NCBI GenBank assembly: GCA_016713035.1 | Contig: JADJPW010000002.1 | Location: 806,001 to 870,000 of the forward strand | Source of the DNA: Verrucomicrobiaceae bacterium | GTDB lineage: Bacteria; Verrucomicrobiota; Verrucomicrobiia; Verrucomicrobiales; Verrucomicrobiaceae | Reading direction: 5' to 3' | Length of the DNA stretch: 64,000 bases | Shown: in pieces, positions 48,270 through 57,877 of the stretch | Layout: the number at the start of each line of letters is the position of its first letter | How positions within the stretch are numbered: position 1 is the stretch's first letter | Position numbers and translations under genes: made by a program | Notes under the pieces: model-generated | Database searches by the model: none | The model's input: only the letters and a program-made list of their open reading frames with translations | What the model was told of the DNA's origin: nothing

Positions 48270-49234
48270 GGCTTCTTGGGCTCTTGAATGAGTTTGCGCA
48301 GCTCTGCGACTGCGATGGCGTGGTGAAAGACGATGTAGGTGCCTGGGGTGAAGGGCTGGGGCTCTTTTTTGACTTTGGTGGCGGTGTCGTCCTTCTTTTT
48401 GGCTGCACGGGCAGGTGGTGTGTTTTCGAGCACGGCTTGGATTTCGGAGACATGACCGACGCAGTTGCCGCATTGGTCGATGAGGGCACTGCCGCTCGAT
48501 CCAGGAGCCCAGTCGAGTGTGGTCTCTAGCCACACAGGGCGCTGCTGTGCGGTGGCGGTGTCTTTGACCTGTTCACGCTCGCGTTTACGCAGGAAGGGGC
48601 GCTGGACGAAGCGGCTGACGATGCCTTCGCTGTAGTAGCCGCGTGCGCCAGAGGGATCGCTGAAGCACCACACGTCATCGCCGGGTGAGGTATCGGTAGC
48701 GAGGGGCAGGGGAGTGAGAGCTATATCGGACTTCACCCGCAGGATAGCGCTGTCCGTGGCAGGATTGACGGCGAGGATCTCGCTGACGGGTAGCACTTCG
48801 TCCATGTCGGTCGCTGCGACGAGGTAGCTTTCCTTGGACTGCGCTGGTGCTGTCAAAACATGAGCGCAGGTGCCCACAGCGCCGTCGCTGCTGATGATAA
48901 AGCCGCCTGCGAGATTGAGATGCCATTCATCGCATTTGTTGCAGAGGAAGAGATGGCCTACTCGCAGATGAGCAGCACGGGCACGCTGCCAGCGCTCGCG
49001 GCCAGAGAGCGTCTGTGTGGCTGCGGTGGGAAGGGCGAGGGAGCAGGCCTTTCGCTGCATCTGGGCGCTGCGCTGGGCTTCGGTGAGGAGACTTTTCGCG
49101 GCATGCAGTGCAGAGGCTTTTTCGATCAAAGCAGCTTCGGCTTTGCTGCCGCGTCCTTCTGGGTAAACCGGCACGCCCGGCGACTGCGCCAGCGACGCGG
49201 CGGTGAGGGAGAGCAGGAGGAGAAAGGGACGCAT
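48266..49234 (-). CDS. Exported trypsin-like serine protease
   Basis: 322 residues from MRPFLLLLSLTAASLAQ, a signal peptide (49276 is a longer, less likely start). The chymotrypsin-fold triad is visible: His in VGTCAHVL, Asp in NPATDSAILRV, and Ser in APGSSGSALID. CNKCDEWHLNL is an unusual cysteine pair before the domain. The second half holds charged stretches (KREREQVKDTATAQQ) and ends AVAELRKLIQEPKKP. It probably cleaves or senses proteins in the periplasm. Confidence 0.87.
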   Translation of the reverse strand: MRPFLLLLSLTAASLAQSPGVPVYPEGRGSKAEAALIEKASALHAAKSLLTEAQRSAQMQRKACSLALPTAATQTLSGRERWQRARAAHLRVGHLFLCNKCDEWHLNLAGGFIISSDGAVGTCAHVLTAPAQSKESYLVAATDMDEVLPVSEILAVNPATDSAILRVKSDIALTPLPLATDTSPGDDVWCFSDPSGARGYYSEGIVSRFVQRPFLRKREREQVKDTATAQQRPVWLETTLDWAPGSSGSALIDQCGNCVGHVSEIQAVLENTPPARAAKKKDDTATKVKKEPQPFTPGTYIVFHHAIAVAELRKLIQEPKKP

Positions 49235-49319
49235 GCGGTCTTTATTCAGGTTTTGGGAGCGAAGTTCAAGGCTCAAAGTCTTTTTGATCTTTCGGAGCTT
49301 CCAGCGCAGTCTGGTGGGT

Positions 49320-50537
49320 ATGATGAAATCACTTTTCGCTCTCCTTTGTTCTGTGAGTCTGCTTTGCGCCGGGGATTGGCCGCAGTACCTCGGGGCTGGG
49401 CGTGATGGTGCAGCGCAGGATGAAAAGGCGCTGTCTGGCGCGGCGGAGTCTGTGACGCTTTGGAAAAAAAGCCTGGGGTCCGGCTATGCGGGTCCTGTGG
49501 TGGCGGCTGGAGTGGTGATCGTGTGCCACCGTATGGGTGGTGAAATGCTGACGGAGGCTCTGGATGCCAAAACTGGTCAGTCGAAGTGGGTGCATCGTCG
49601 CGGGACAAATTACAGGGATAGCTTTGGCTTTGATGATGGGCCGCGTGCGGTGCCGTGTGTGGCTGATGGGCTAGTTTTCACTCACGGTGCGGATGGGATC
49701 GTGCAGGCACTCGATTTGGCCGATGGCAGGGAAGTCTGGTCCTATGACACGGTGGCGGAGTTGCAGTCGCCGCAGGGCTTTTTTGGCCGGGCCTGCTCGC
49801 CCCTGGTCGCGGATGGGAAAGTGCTGCTGAATGTGGGTGGGCGTGGTGGTGCAGGCATCATCGCGCTGGAAGCAAAGAGCGGTAAGATCGCCTGGAAGGC
49901 CACGGACCATGAGGCGGGCTATGCCTCACCCATTCTGATGCCTGGAGATGCGGGCGTGGCAGCCTTTTTCACGCGAAACGGCATCTCGCTGCTGGAAGTA
50001 GCCAGTGGCAAGGTGCTGGCCGACGAGCCGCTGCGTGCAGACATCGACGCCAGCGTGAATGCGGCTACTCCTGTGCCGTGTGGGCCGGGGCGGCTGCTTT
50101 TTAGCGCCAGTTACGACGTGGGCTGCGGTGTGTGGCAGTGGGATGCGCAGACGCGAAAGCTGGAGAATGCATGGCGGGCGCATGATGTGCTGGATTGCCA
50201 CTACTCGACTCCCGTGGCGCATGCGGGCTATGTTTTTGGCTTTCATGGCAGGCAGGAGAGCGGTGCGGTGCTGCGCTGCATCTCCGCTACGGATGGAAAA
50301 GTGCAGTGGGAGTCATCTGATCGAGTGCCGGGCGGCACGCTGATCCGTGTGGGGGATAAACTCCTCATCGTGACCGAAAAAGGCGAGCTCTGGATCGTCA
50401 AGGCAGACGGGAAGAAGTATGAGCGAGTGCGGGCAGATCAAATCCTGCGCAGCGGGCACCGCAGCCATGCGGCCTACTCCGCTGGCGTGCTCTATGCGCG
50501 TGATGCAGAAAAAATGGTGGCCGTGAAGGTGGAGTGA
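49320..50537 (+). CDS. Exported PQQ-type beta-propeller protein
   Basis: 405 residues; the start is the double ATG at 49320/49323 (MMKSLFALLCSVSLLCAGDWPQYLG), a signal peptide. Repeated propeller blades of the PQQ_2/BamB type follow: LDAKTGQSKWVHRRG, LDLADGREVWSYDT, LEAKSGKIAWKATD, WDAQTRKLENAW, ISATDGKVQWESS. Many exported PVC proteins of this class begin DWPQYLG-like, as here. Function is uncertain: either a quinoprotein-like enzyme without clear catalytic residues or a BamB-like scaffold. It is divergent from the protease gene. Confidence 0.8.
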   Translation: MMKSLFALLCSVSLLCAGDWPQYLGAGRDGAAQDEKALSGAAESVTLWKKSLGSGYAGPVVAAGVVIVCHRMGGEMLTEALDAKTGQSKWVHRRGTNYRDSFGFDDGPRAVPCVADGLVFTHGADGIVQALDLADGREVWSYDTVAELQSPQGFFGRACSPLVADGKVLLNVGGRGGAGIIALEAKSGKIAWKATDHEAGYASPILMPGDAGVAAFFTRNGISLLEVASGKVLADEPLRADIDASVNAATPVPCGPGRLLFSASYDVGCGVWQWDAQTRKLENAWRAHDVLDCHYSTPVAHAGYVFGFHGRQESGAVLRCISATDGKVQWESSDRVPGGTLIRVGDKLLIVTEKGELWIVKADGKKYERVRADQILRSGHRSHAAYSAGVLYARDAEKMVAVKVE

Positions 50538-50598
50538 GAAGAGCCTTGTGCTCTGAACGCGGCAGCTTGTATAAGGGACAGATTTTCATCCCCTATCC

Positions 50599-51477
50599 AT
50601 GAAGCAATTTCTACCACCAGCCCTGTTCGCCGTCCTACTGGCACTCACTTCCTGCACATCCGAGATCATGACGAAGCGGATCACGATCAGCCAGGCCCGA
50701 TCATGCTCGAATAATGTGGTCGATTTCGGCTGGGATGGAGGAGTGATCAACTACCACGAGATGCGGCGCATCGGCGTGGATCTGCTCATTCACCGGGCGA
50801 CACGCGGCGGCACGAAGACGGACGATGATTACGCCCGGAGAGAGGGGCCTGCGCGTTCCGCAGGGCTGAAATGGGGTGCGTATCACTACATCAAGCGCAG
50901 CGAGAATCTCTCCGCTCAGATCCACCGCTTTGTCAGCACGGTGCGGGCGATCTCCGCCCGCAATGGCACCTGGGGGCACCCCGTGATGCTGGTGCTCGAT
51001 AATGAGGGCACGGATCGAGTCTCCTGGGACCGGCTGGCTGTGGCAGCGCGGCAGGTGCGCGGGCATACAGGTGTGTGGCCGCTGCTCTATTGCAGTGTGC
51101 CGTCGCCTGGCACGGCTGCATTCAATCAACAGACGCGGGAGCTGAGTTATCTCTCCTCGCATGACAAGGAGACGCTGCGTGCCTGTGGCCTGTGGGTTCC
51201 GCGCTATGGAGATGGGGCATCTGGTAGCGTGACCTTCAGTGTGCCGCGTGTGTTTGGTGATTGGACGCTGTGGCAGTACTGCGGTGATGTGTCTGGCAGG
51301 CCAAAGCATGCCCTAGCGGCGCATGAGTTCAGCGGACAAGTCGGCGCGGCCTACACCCGCAGTGGCGGTAGTTCCTCACTGCGGCACTTTTGTGATCGGA
51401 ATCTCTTCAATGGCTCGCGGGGGCAGTTTGAGTCGTTTTATCGGTCACACTCCTCAGCACCAGGAAATTGGCGTTGA
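50599..51477 (+). CDS. GH25 lysozyme-like lipoprotein
   Basis: 292 residues with a lipoprotein signal, lipobox LALTSC. The GH25 barrel is indicated by VVDFGWDGGVINYHEMRRIGVDLLIHRATRGG, GLKWGAYHYIK and VMLVLDNEG, which carry acidic residues of the active-site type. GH25 enzymes cleave peptidoglycan glycan chains. The substrate-contact order is VDF..., HR, YHY, DNE. It stands alone between the propeller gene and rlmM. Confidence 0.8.
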   Translation: MKQFLPPALFAVLLALTSCTSEIMTKRITISQARSCSNNVVDFGWDGGVINYHEMRRIGVDLLIHRATRGGTKTDDDYARREGPARSAGLKWGAYHYIKRSENLSAQIHRFVSTVRAISARNGTWGHPVMLVLDNEGTDRVSWDRLAVAARQVRGHTGVWPLLYCSVPSPGTAAFNQQTRELSYLSSHDKETLRACGLWVPRYGDGASGSVTFSVPRVFGDWTLWQYCGDVSGRPKHALAAHEFSGQVGAAYTRSGGSSSLRHFCDRNLFNGSRGQFESFYRSHSSAPGNWR

Positions 51478-51499
51478 GCATGGTGGAGTGGATTTTTGA

Positions 51500-52546
51500 G
51501 TGAAACTGGCCTCACGCGGCCTACCAGCCACCATCGTGCATCTTTTCCTCTCGGACCCTGATTTTGAAAAACCTCTGGTGGAGGAGCTGCGCCCTGCCGT
51601 GACGCAGGTAGTGCCAGATCTCGGCCTCATGGCGGAAGTCGATCTTGCAGCGCTGCGCTGCGCAGCTTTTGCCCGGCAGGTGCTGCCAGACGTGCATGCG
51701 GTGAGCGCTGCCTCGATCAATGCGTGGGCAGATACCATCATCGACGCCGTGGCGGGTGTGCTGCCGGATGAGCAGCCGTGGCGGCTGCATCTCTGGCCTG
51801 TGTATGGAGAGGGCAGGGCAGGCATGAATCGCTGCGCACTCATCCGCACGGCGCTGATGGAGCGCATGAAGAAGCGCCGTCGGCATCTGCTGCGCTCACT
51901 GGAGGATGCGGACAGCATTTTGACACCACAGACCTCCCTCGTGCAGGCAGTGCTCACCGCGCCGGATGCGGGGTGGCTCTCTGTGTGCAGGGCTCCAGAT
52001 GCACATGCGCTGCGGGGCCTCATCTCGCCCTTTATCGGAGGTTGGCTGCCGTGGGCGGAGGACAAAAATGCCCCTTCGCGAGCCTTTGCGAAGCTGGTCG
52101 AGTCTGAGCTCCGCCTGGGCAAGCAAATCGCGGCGGGAGAGACCGTGGTCGATCTCGGCGCGGCTCCGGGGAGCTGGACCTACATCGCCCTGCAACGCGG
52201 GGCTTTTGTCACGGCGCTGGATCGCAGTGAGCTGCGTGAGGATCTGATGCGAAATCCGCGTTTGCGCTTCCAGACAGGAGATGCGTTCAAGTTTGCGCCG
52301 CCAGAGGTGGTGGACTGGCTCATCTGTGATGTGATCGCCGCACCCCTGCGCAGCATCGACCTCCTGCTCGAATGGCTGCGAGACCGCCGCATGCGGAACT
52401 TTGTCGTCACGATCAAGTTCCAGGGTGGTGATGAATATGGGCTGCTCCGTCAGCTCAAAGAGCATGCCGCATCGCAATGCGAGGACTTCCATCTGAAGCG
52501 ACTCTGCGCGAATAAAAATGAGGTCTGTGCCTTCGGGCGTGTGTGA
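51500..52546 (+). CDS. rlmM: 23S rRNA 2'-O-ribose methyltransferase RlmM-like
   Basis: 348 residues, starting at GTG (51500). The N-terminal half is a THUMP-like RNA-binding part. The Rossmann methyltransferase half has ETVVDLGAAPGSWTYIAL (SAM loop) and the K-D-K-E catalytic set: Lys in AFAKLVESE, Asp in LICDVIAAP, Lys in TIKFQGGDE, Glu in ANKNEVCAF. This matches RlmM, which methylates C2498 of 23S rRNA. No upstream ATG fits the family. It is convergent with the M56 gene, 20 bases apart. Confidence 0.88.
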   Translation: MKLASRGLPATIVHLFLSDPDFEKPLVEELRPAVTQVVPDLGLMAEVDLAALRCAAFARQVLPDVHAVSAASINAWADTIIDAVAGVLPDEQPWRLHLWPVYGEGRAGMNRCALIRTALMERMKKRRRHLLRSLEDADSILTPQTSLVQAVLTAPDAGWLSVCRAPDAHALRGLISPFIGGWLPWAEDKNAPSRAFAKLVESELRLGKQIAAGETVVDLGAAPGSWTYIALQRGAFVTALDRSELREDLMRNPRLRFQTGDAFKFAPPEVVDWLICDVIAAPLRSIDLLLEWLRDRRMRNFVVTIKFQGGDEYGLLRQLKEHAASQCEDFHLKRLCANKNEVCAFGRV

Positions 52547-52565
52547 ATAGCGTCTGGGGTGACAC

Positions 52566-54563
52566 TTATTTCATCGGGGCGATGATGTAGGTCCCAGCTT
52601 CTCCACTGAGCTTGTGCCCCGTGAGCTCGGCGATGTAGCGCAGTGCTTCATTCACTGGCACATTTTTGAGGGAGAGCGTGATCTTGGCGTTGGCACCCCC
52701 ACCTGGCTTGAGGAGGATATTCACGCCTTGTTTGGCAGGATCAGCATCGCGTGACTTGATGCGTATGAAGGAGATGGCCTCGTCCAGCGTGGCCTCCTGG
52801 AACTCGACCTGCGGCAGGATGATTTCGTTCTTCGCGGCTACAGGAACTGCACGGGCAGTGGCGGTGGCTGGTTTCACCTCCGGTTCGCTGATGCCGGTGA
52901 TGAGGATGGCGAAGGGAGTCATCTGAAACTTCGTCTGACTGAGTTCGGTGACGTAGCGGAGAAGCTCGCCAAGCGGCACGTCTTTGAGATGGAGGGTGAT
53001 CTTTGCTGTCGTCTTTTGCGCCGACTCTTTGAGGATGATGTTCACGCCTTTCTGGGCGGCATCCGTCGTGGCGCTATCGAGATCACGGCTTTTGAGGCGG
53101 ATGAATTCGATGGCTTCTTCGAGCGTGGCGTTGGTGAAAGCCACGTGCGGCAGGATGATGGCCTTCAGCTTGGCCGCGAGCGGGTTTTTTGGTGCAACGG
53201 GGGCTTTCGTCATGCTCCACTCCATCTTCTGCGAGGCAGCCGCTTCGGCTGCGGTGCCGAAATAGACGCCGCCAAACACACGCCCGCCCTTGGGCGGGTA
53301 GAACGATATGTGTGGCATGCCTTCGCTAATGGCGGGGTGATGCAGGGTGACGGTGCCTTTGCCTTTGGTGATGGTTTTGGATTGGGTCTCGGCGGTTTTC
53401 GATCTGCCGTCGCCTTTTGTGGCGGTGATGTAGAGCGCGATGGTGGCCTCCGACTCGCTGGCGAGCTCGTAATCGGCGGTGACGGTGAGGAAGTCGTCGG
53501 CGCGTTGCACATTCGTGATGCGGATGCTGTCACCGGGACGGAATTCCGCTTTGCCGATGACGTTGAAGGGCTCCTCAGCACGAGTGATGCCGAGGAAAGT
53601 CAGAAGACTGATGCTGGCTAGGGTGATGAGTTTCATGGCTGGGTGGGGTTGGTGATGACTGGCGATGGACTGGATGCGGGATCGTAGAGCCACGCCGCGC
53701 TGGAAGAGCCCGACGAAGCCGAGACTGAGCTGCAACGGCGCGAAGGCTGTCTCGGCCTTCAACAGCGCATGGCCGTATTCGACGCGACGCTGCGGCGGTG
53801 CGTTTTCGAGCACCTGCGCATCGCACGCGGCCTCGCGATCGAGGCGTGCTTTGTAGAAGGCGATCCACAGCAGCGGATTGAACCAATGCAGCGCCATGAG
53901 CAGGCAGAGGAGCGCATTGAGCGGCAGATCGTGGCGTTTCAGATGCGTGAGTTCGTGCTTGAGGATGAGGCGTGACTCCGCAGCGGTGAAATGACGCTCA
54001 AACAGCGCGGGGAGGAGCAAAATGGGCTGCAACAGCCCGGTGACGGCGGGGCTCTGAATAGCCGCTGAGGTCCACACTCGCGGTGTGCGGCTCAAACCGA
54101 CCTCCCGGGCGATTTGGGCGACTTTTTCGCTCAATTCGTCGCTGATGGGCAGTCGCGTGCTTTTGAAGCGGCGCAGGGTTTGGATAAAGGAAAAGCTGAT
54201 GAAACCCCAAAGAGCCAAGCTGATGCCAAACCAGACCTGGAGGCCGATTTTGGCCCAGTCGATGGGTGCAGGCGGTGGCGTGATCGGCTCCGAAACAGCG
54301 TCAAAGATGAGAGCCTCAGTGAGCATGGGCAACGGCAGCAGCGGCGCGGTCTCGGCACGGAAGACATTTTCAAGGCTCCAACGGCTCTCCGGGAAGACAG
54401 GGGTGAGCAACACGATGAGCACCGGCAGCCACAGCGCATATCGTGCCCGAGCACTGAGCTGGCGACGCAGCATGAACTGCACCCCGAGCACGAGGAGCGT
54501 CAGTATCGAGGTGCGGAGGCTGGTGGTGAGGAGCCAGTCGAAGAAGGCGGTGAGCGTGTTCAT
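52566..54563 (-). CDS. M56 receptor with tandem STN-like repeats
   Basis: 665 residues. Four membrane segments flank the protease: LTTSLRTSILTLLVLG, ARYALWLPVLIVLLTP, VWFGISLALWGFISF and LITLASISLLTFLG. The zinc site is HELTH at 203-207, and the acid ligand region is DREAACD. The periplasmic part begins with a beta domain (EPFNVIGKAEFRPGDSIRI) and ends with two repeats: ILPHVAFTNATLEEAIEFIRLKSRD...GVNIIL and ILPQVEFQEATLDEAISFIRIKSRD...GVNILL, each followed by ITLHLKDVPLGELLRYV or ITLSLKNVPVNEALRYI. These look like secretin/TonB STN-type short domains. It follows the second M56 gene after 45 bases on the same strand. Confidence 0.85.
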   Translation of the reverse strand: MNTLTAFFDWLLTTSLRTSILTLLVLGVQFMLRRQLSARARYALWLPVLIVLLTPVFPESRWSLENVFRAETAPLLPLPMLTEALIFDAVSEPITPPPAPIDWAKIGLQVWFGISLALWGFISFSFIQTLRRFKSTRLPISDELSEKVAQIAREVGLSRTPRVWTSAAIQSPAVTGLLQPILLLPALFERHFTAAESRLILKHELTHLKRHDLPLNALLCLLMALHWFNPLLWIAFYKARLDREAACDAQVLENAPPQRRVEYGHALLKAETAFAPLQLSLGFVGLFQRGVALRSRIQSIASHHQPHPAMKLITLASISLLTFLGITRAEEPFNVIGKAEFRPGDSIRITNVQRADDFLTVTADYELASESEATIALYITATKGDGRSKTAETQSKTITKGKGTVTLHHPAISEGMPHISFYPPKGGRVFGGVYFGTAAEAAASQKMEWSMTKAPVAPKNPLAAKLKAIILPHVAFTNATLEEAIEFIRLKSRDLDSATTDAAQKGVNIILKESAQKTTAKITLHLKDVPLGELLRYVTELSQTKFQMTPFAILITGISEPEVKPATATARAVPVAAKNEIILPQVEFQEATLDEAISFIRIKSRDADPAKQGVNILLKPGGGANAKITLSLKNVPVNEALRYIAELTGHKLSGEAGTYIIAPMK

Positions 54564-54608
54564 TTTTCGATGGTTGAATTGAGTTTGGTGGTCTGGGTAC
54601 AGAGCTGG

Positions 54609-57105
54609 CTAAGGTGCCTTGCTGCGACTGAGGGCCTCCAAATATCCTTTGACCCAACTGTGCTGAGTTTGGGGCACCGTGATGTAGAGAGCGGAAGAAT
54701 CTTGATGTTGAACAATGCTAGGTTCACCAGGCACATCAGGCTTTTTATCGATGTTAAGCAAAGACTTCAGGTCATGGATAACTGTCTCCAAATTCTCCGC
54801 AGATATTTCTGTGTATAAGTAGCTTTTTCCAATGAAGTCACGTTCATCAAAAGGACGAATATACCAAGACTGGTTGTCGTGAACCAGCGTTAGGGAGTTC
54901 GCCTTGCAGATGGTCTCCAGAACTCGGAATGGACTGCCGTGGGTGGTGAAAGTGATTAACTTTTCGGCTTCTGGAGAGTTATCTGGAAGACCGCCGACAA
55001 GGTTCAATTCTGCTTCGTCTGCCAAACGGAGAAGAACAAGATGAAGGGGGTATCTTTTTGAACTCGTATGCTTTCGGTTTGGCGGAGCGAAGAGTTTCTT
55101 CAGGCGAGGGGGTGGCATTTATTCTTTCCGTTTTGACGGAACCACCATGGAACTCAAATTTCCATGGTTTTAAATAAATACGAGCTTCGCAATTATCGTG
55201 CTGCGAGGACATGCGTGTCGAATTGGCTACCAATTCCCACGGTGCTTTGAGCACGATTACATCTTCTGCTTGAAGGTGGACAATCTCGCTCGCGGATGCG
55301 GTCATCTTGCCTTCCTTGCCTTGAGGCATCTCTAGCTTTGCGTCACCGATGTAACGACTCAGTTTTTTTTGCTGGTCAAAGGCGGCTTTATTGGCCGTGA
55401 TGACCGGTGTGGCGACGGGCTTCTTACCGGAAGTGGTTTTAGACCTTGGTGTTTTGTTTTCAGGGGAAGTATCCGTTTTGGCTTCGCTGGGTGTCAAGAC
55501 ATAGAGCACCGGCCTCGGCTTCTGGCGCTTGCCATTCTTCCATTCATCCTTCCATCCGTAGAACAGAGCACTCATACCTGCGGCTAACTCGATAGGAGCC
55601 TGAATAACTTGGCTGCTCACGATGGGGTAAGGGTTACCATTGACCATTGTTTCTCCAATGATTCGGGTGTTCGTGATGTCTATGTCGAGACGGAGATTGT
55701 CGTTTGCGAGAGTCTTTATCATAAAGTTTCCGATGAAGCCGATGGACAAGTATTCGATGGCAGCTTCTGCGGTGTTTCCGTCCTGTTTACTCTCTGAGAT
55801 GACGGGCTGGTTCACCACGGAGCGGATGGAGGCCTTCCCCCCGTCCTCTACTACCATTTTGGGATTGACCGTTTTCCTTGCGCCTTTCTGTTTCAAAGTT
55901 TCTGCCACGAGCATAGCGCGTTCCTGCTGCGATACGACTTCCTGCTTCAAAAACTGGCCCTCGTCAGAGTCACTTAATTTTGCAGGTGGTGCTCCCAGCC
56001 TATTTCCAAAGCGCCAATCGCTTTCTTGATCGAATTCGATAAGTAGGATCTCAAGGTGGTGCTTTTTCGAGGTGAATACGAATTCTTCCTCCTTGGCAGG
56101 TTTTTCTGCCCGAGTGACACCGAGAAAAGTCATCGTCAGCATGCATGTGGTTGCGAGGATGCCTGTGAGCGGTTTTGTGCGTGTCGGTGCGGCGATGCTC
56201 TGGATGCGGGCTCGGAGGGAGGCGTGCTTTTGAAGAATGCCGATGAAACTGAGGCTCAGGCGAAGCGGAGCAAAATTGGATTCCAGCTTTAGTAGAGCAT
56301 GTCCGTAGGCGCTGCGACGCTGTGGCGTGGCATTTTCGAGCACCTGGGCATCGCAGGCCGCTTCACGGTCGGCGCGGGCTTTGAGGAAGGCGAGCCACAG
56401 AAGCGGATTGAACCAATGTAGGGCAATGAGCACGCAAAGCAGGGTATTGAGCGGCAGATCACCGCGTTTCAGATGCATCAATTCGTGTTGAAGGACGAGG
56501 TGTTTTTCCTCGGTGGTAAACTCGCGATCAAAATCGGCTGGTAGAAGCAGTAGGGGGCGCAACAGGCCTGTGACAGCGGGGCTCTGTATGCTCGGAGAGA
56601 TCAGTACACGCGGTTTACGCCGCAGGCCCACTTCACGCGTCACTTCATCTAGGCTGGCTGTCAGTTGATCGCTGATACACAGGCGTGTGCGCCGAAATCG
56701 GATCAAGGTGCGAGCGAATGACACGGCACCGAACAGGAGCACTAAGATGGCACCTGCTGCCCAGCTCAAGACTTGCATTTTCTGCCAATCGAATGCCCGA
56801 GAGTGTTCGGTCGGCAATGGCAATAACGACGGGACTGATGATGGGACGGCATCCGTGACCACTGGCAGCGAGGAGGTTTCCATCACCTGCGCGTTCCATT
56901 CCATCACGCTTGCCACACTCCAGCGGCTCTCCGGCTGGATGGGCATGAGGAGCACGATGAGCACCGGCAGCCACAGAGCATAGCGCCAACGCGGCGAGAG
57001 ATGCTTTTGCAGTACGAACTGAACAAGGCAAACACCCACCATCAATACCGAAGCCCGCAGGCTGGCCGTGACCAGCCAGTCGAAGAATGGAATCAGCGAG
57101 TGCAT
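54609..57105 (-). pseudogene. M56 receptor with single STN-like domain, frameshifted
   Basis: About 832 residues after repair. The M56 part is intact: HELMH at 207-211, DREAACDAQV, and membrane segments as in its neighbour. A long periplasmic part follows, with a VLYVLTPSEA region. The frame breaks at the five-G run 55046-55050: one frame ends PPSSCSSPFGRR, while removing one base continues KKIPLHLVLLRLADEAELNLVGGLPD. That leads into an STN-like domain (SPFRVLETICKANSLTLVHD) and a terminal QTQHSWVKGYLEALSRSKAP at 54609. An insertion error in a homopolymer is the likely cause. Confidence 0.85.
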
Positions 57106-57117
57106 GTGAGTGGTGAG

Positions 57118-57498
57118 TTAGGAGTTCAGTTGCTGATCGAGGAGTTTTTTGAGTTCCTTGACCTCCTCGGCGGTGAGCTTGGAGTTTTGGGCGAAGTGGA
57201 CGAGTAGGGGCTTGGCTGCGCCGCCGAAGATGCGGTCGAGGAAGGACTGGCTTTCGGCGCGGACGCAGGTTTCACGTTTGACGGCGGGGGAGTAGGTGCG
57301 GGTGCCGGATGCGTTCTCGCTGGTCTTGAGCGCTCCTTTGTCGGCGAGGCGTGTGAGGAGCGTGCGGACGGTGTTTTCGGCCCAGTTGGTGGAGGCGCGG
57401 AGCGTCTTCGTCACTTCGGAGGCAGTCTGGGGAGCAGATTCCCAGAGAGCTTCCATGATGGTCCATTCAGAGTCGGAGATGTCAGGGGCAGCGGGCAT
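57118..57498 (-). CDS. BlaI-type repressor, second copy
   Basis: 126 residues. Winged helix: ISDSEWTIMEALWESAPQTASEVTKTLRASTNWAENTVRTLLTRLADKGALK, with NTVRTLLTRL as the recognition helix, then the C-terminal helix LTAEEVKELKKLLDQQLNS. SEWTIMEALW is the classical BlaI/MecI start. It is first in an operon followed by two M56 receptors (12 and 45 base gaps). Two ACTACA/TGTAGT dyads lie upstream. No target gene other than its own operon is obvious. Confidence 0.93.
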   Translation of the reverse strand: MPAAPDISDSEWTIMEALWESAPQTASEVTKTLRASTNWAENTVRTLLTRLADKGALKTSENASGTRTYSPAVKRETCVRAESQSFLDRIFGGAAKPLLVHFAQNSKLTAEEVKELKKLLDQQLNS

Positions 57499-57521
57499 GA
57501 TTTGATGAATTCAATGTATTT

Positions 57522-57537
57522 CACTACATTTGTCGTG
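57522..57537. promoter_or_regulatory. Operator copy 1 of the second BlaI operon (proximal)
   Basis: CACTACA-TT-TGTCGTG, a dyad with one mismatch. TACA-N2-TGTA cores are the classical BlaI/MecI operator type. It lies 24 bases upstream of the repressor ATG on the gene strand. Confidence 0.75.
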
Positions 57538-57545
57538 AATTGGCA

Positions 57546-57559
57546 ACTACAAATGTAGT
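57546..57559. promoter_or_regulatory. Operator copy 2 of the second BlaI operon (distal)
   Basis: ACTACA-AA-TGTAGT, perfect 6-base arms. Its centre is 23 bases from that of copy 1. Paired sites at about two turns are typical of BlaI/MecI autoregulation. Confidence 0.8.
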
Positions 57560-57877
57560 GAGGTGCGAATTTGGGTCATCGGTTGGTTCTGATGGCGGGT
57601 ATGGATTGAGAGCTGAACCAACAGATTCAGGGAGGCCAGCAGATTGATTTATGAGGTGCTAAACGCTAACCCTGAGAGGGCAAAATCATGGCTGTGCTCG
57701 GCGAGCTTTGCTGCACGGTCATTGGCGTCTGAAATCAATTGGCAGAAGTGGAGCGGGGGAGGGGAGAGATGTGAAAGTCAGGTTTTGCCTCGATATAATC
57801 CGGTTATTCCATAAAAAGCGGTGGACGAATTAGGGCTGTCCAACGTTGATTGGGATCATACTACAGTAGGCCTAAAA

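Larger units (their letters stand above)
57499..57877. other. Gap upstream of the second BlaI operon
   Basis: A 379-base stretch without a credible gene. It carries the two operator dyads near the repressor start. The remainder up to the next gene shows no hairpin or recognisable RNA; it must contain divergent promoters. Confidence 0.5.
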
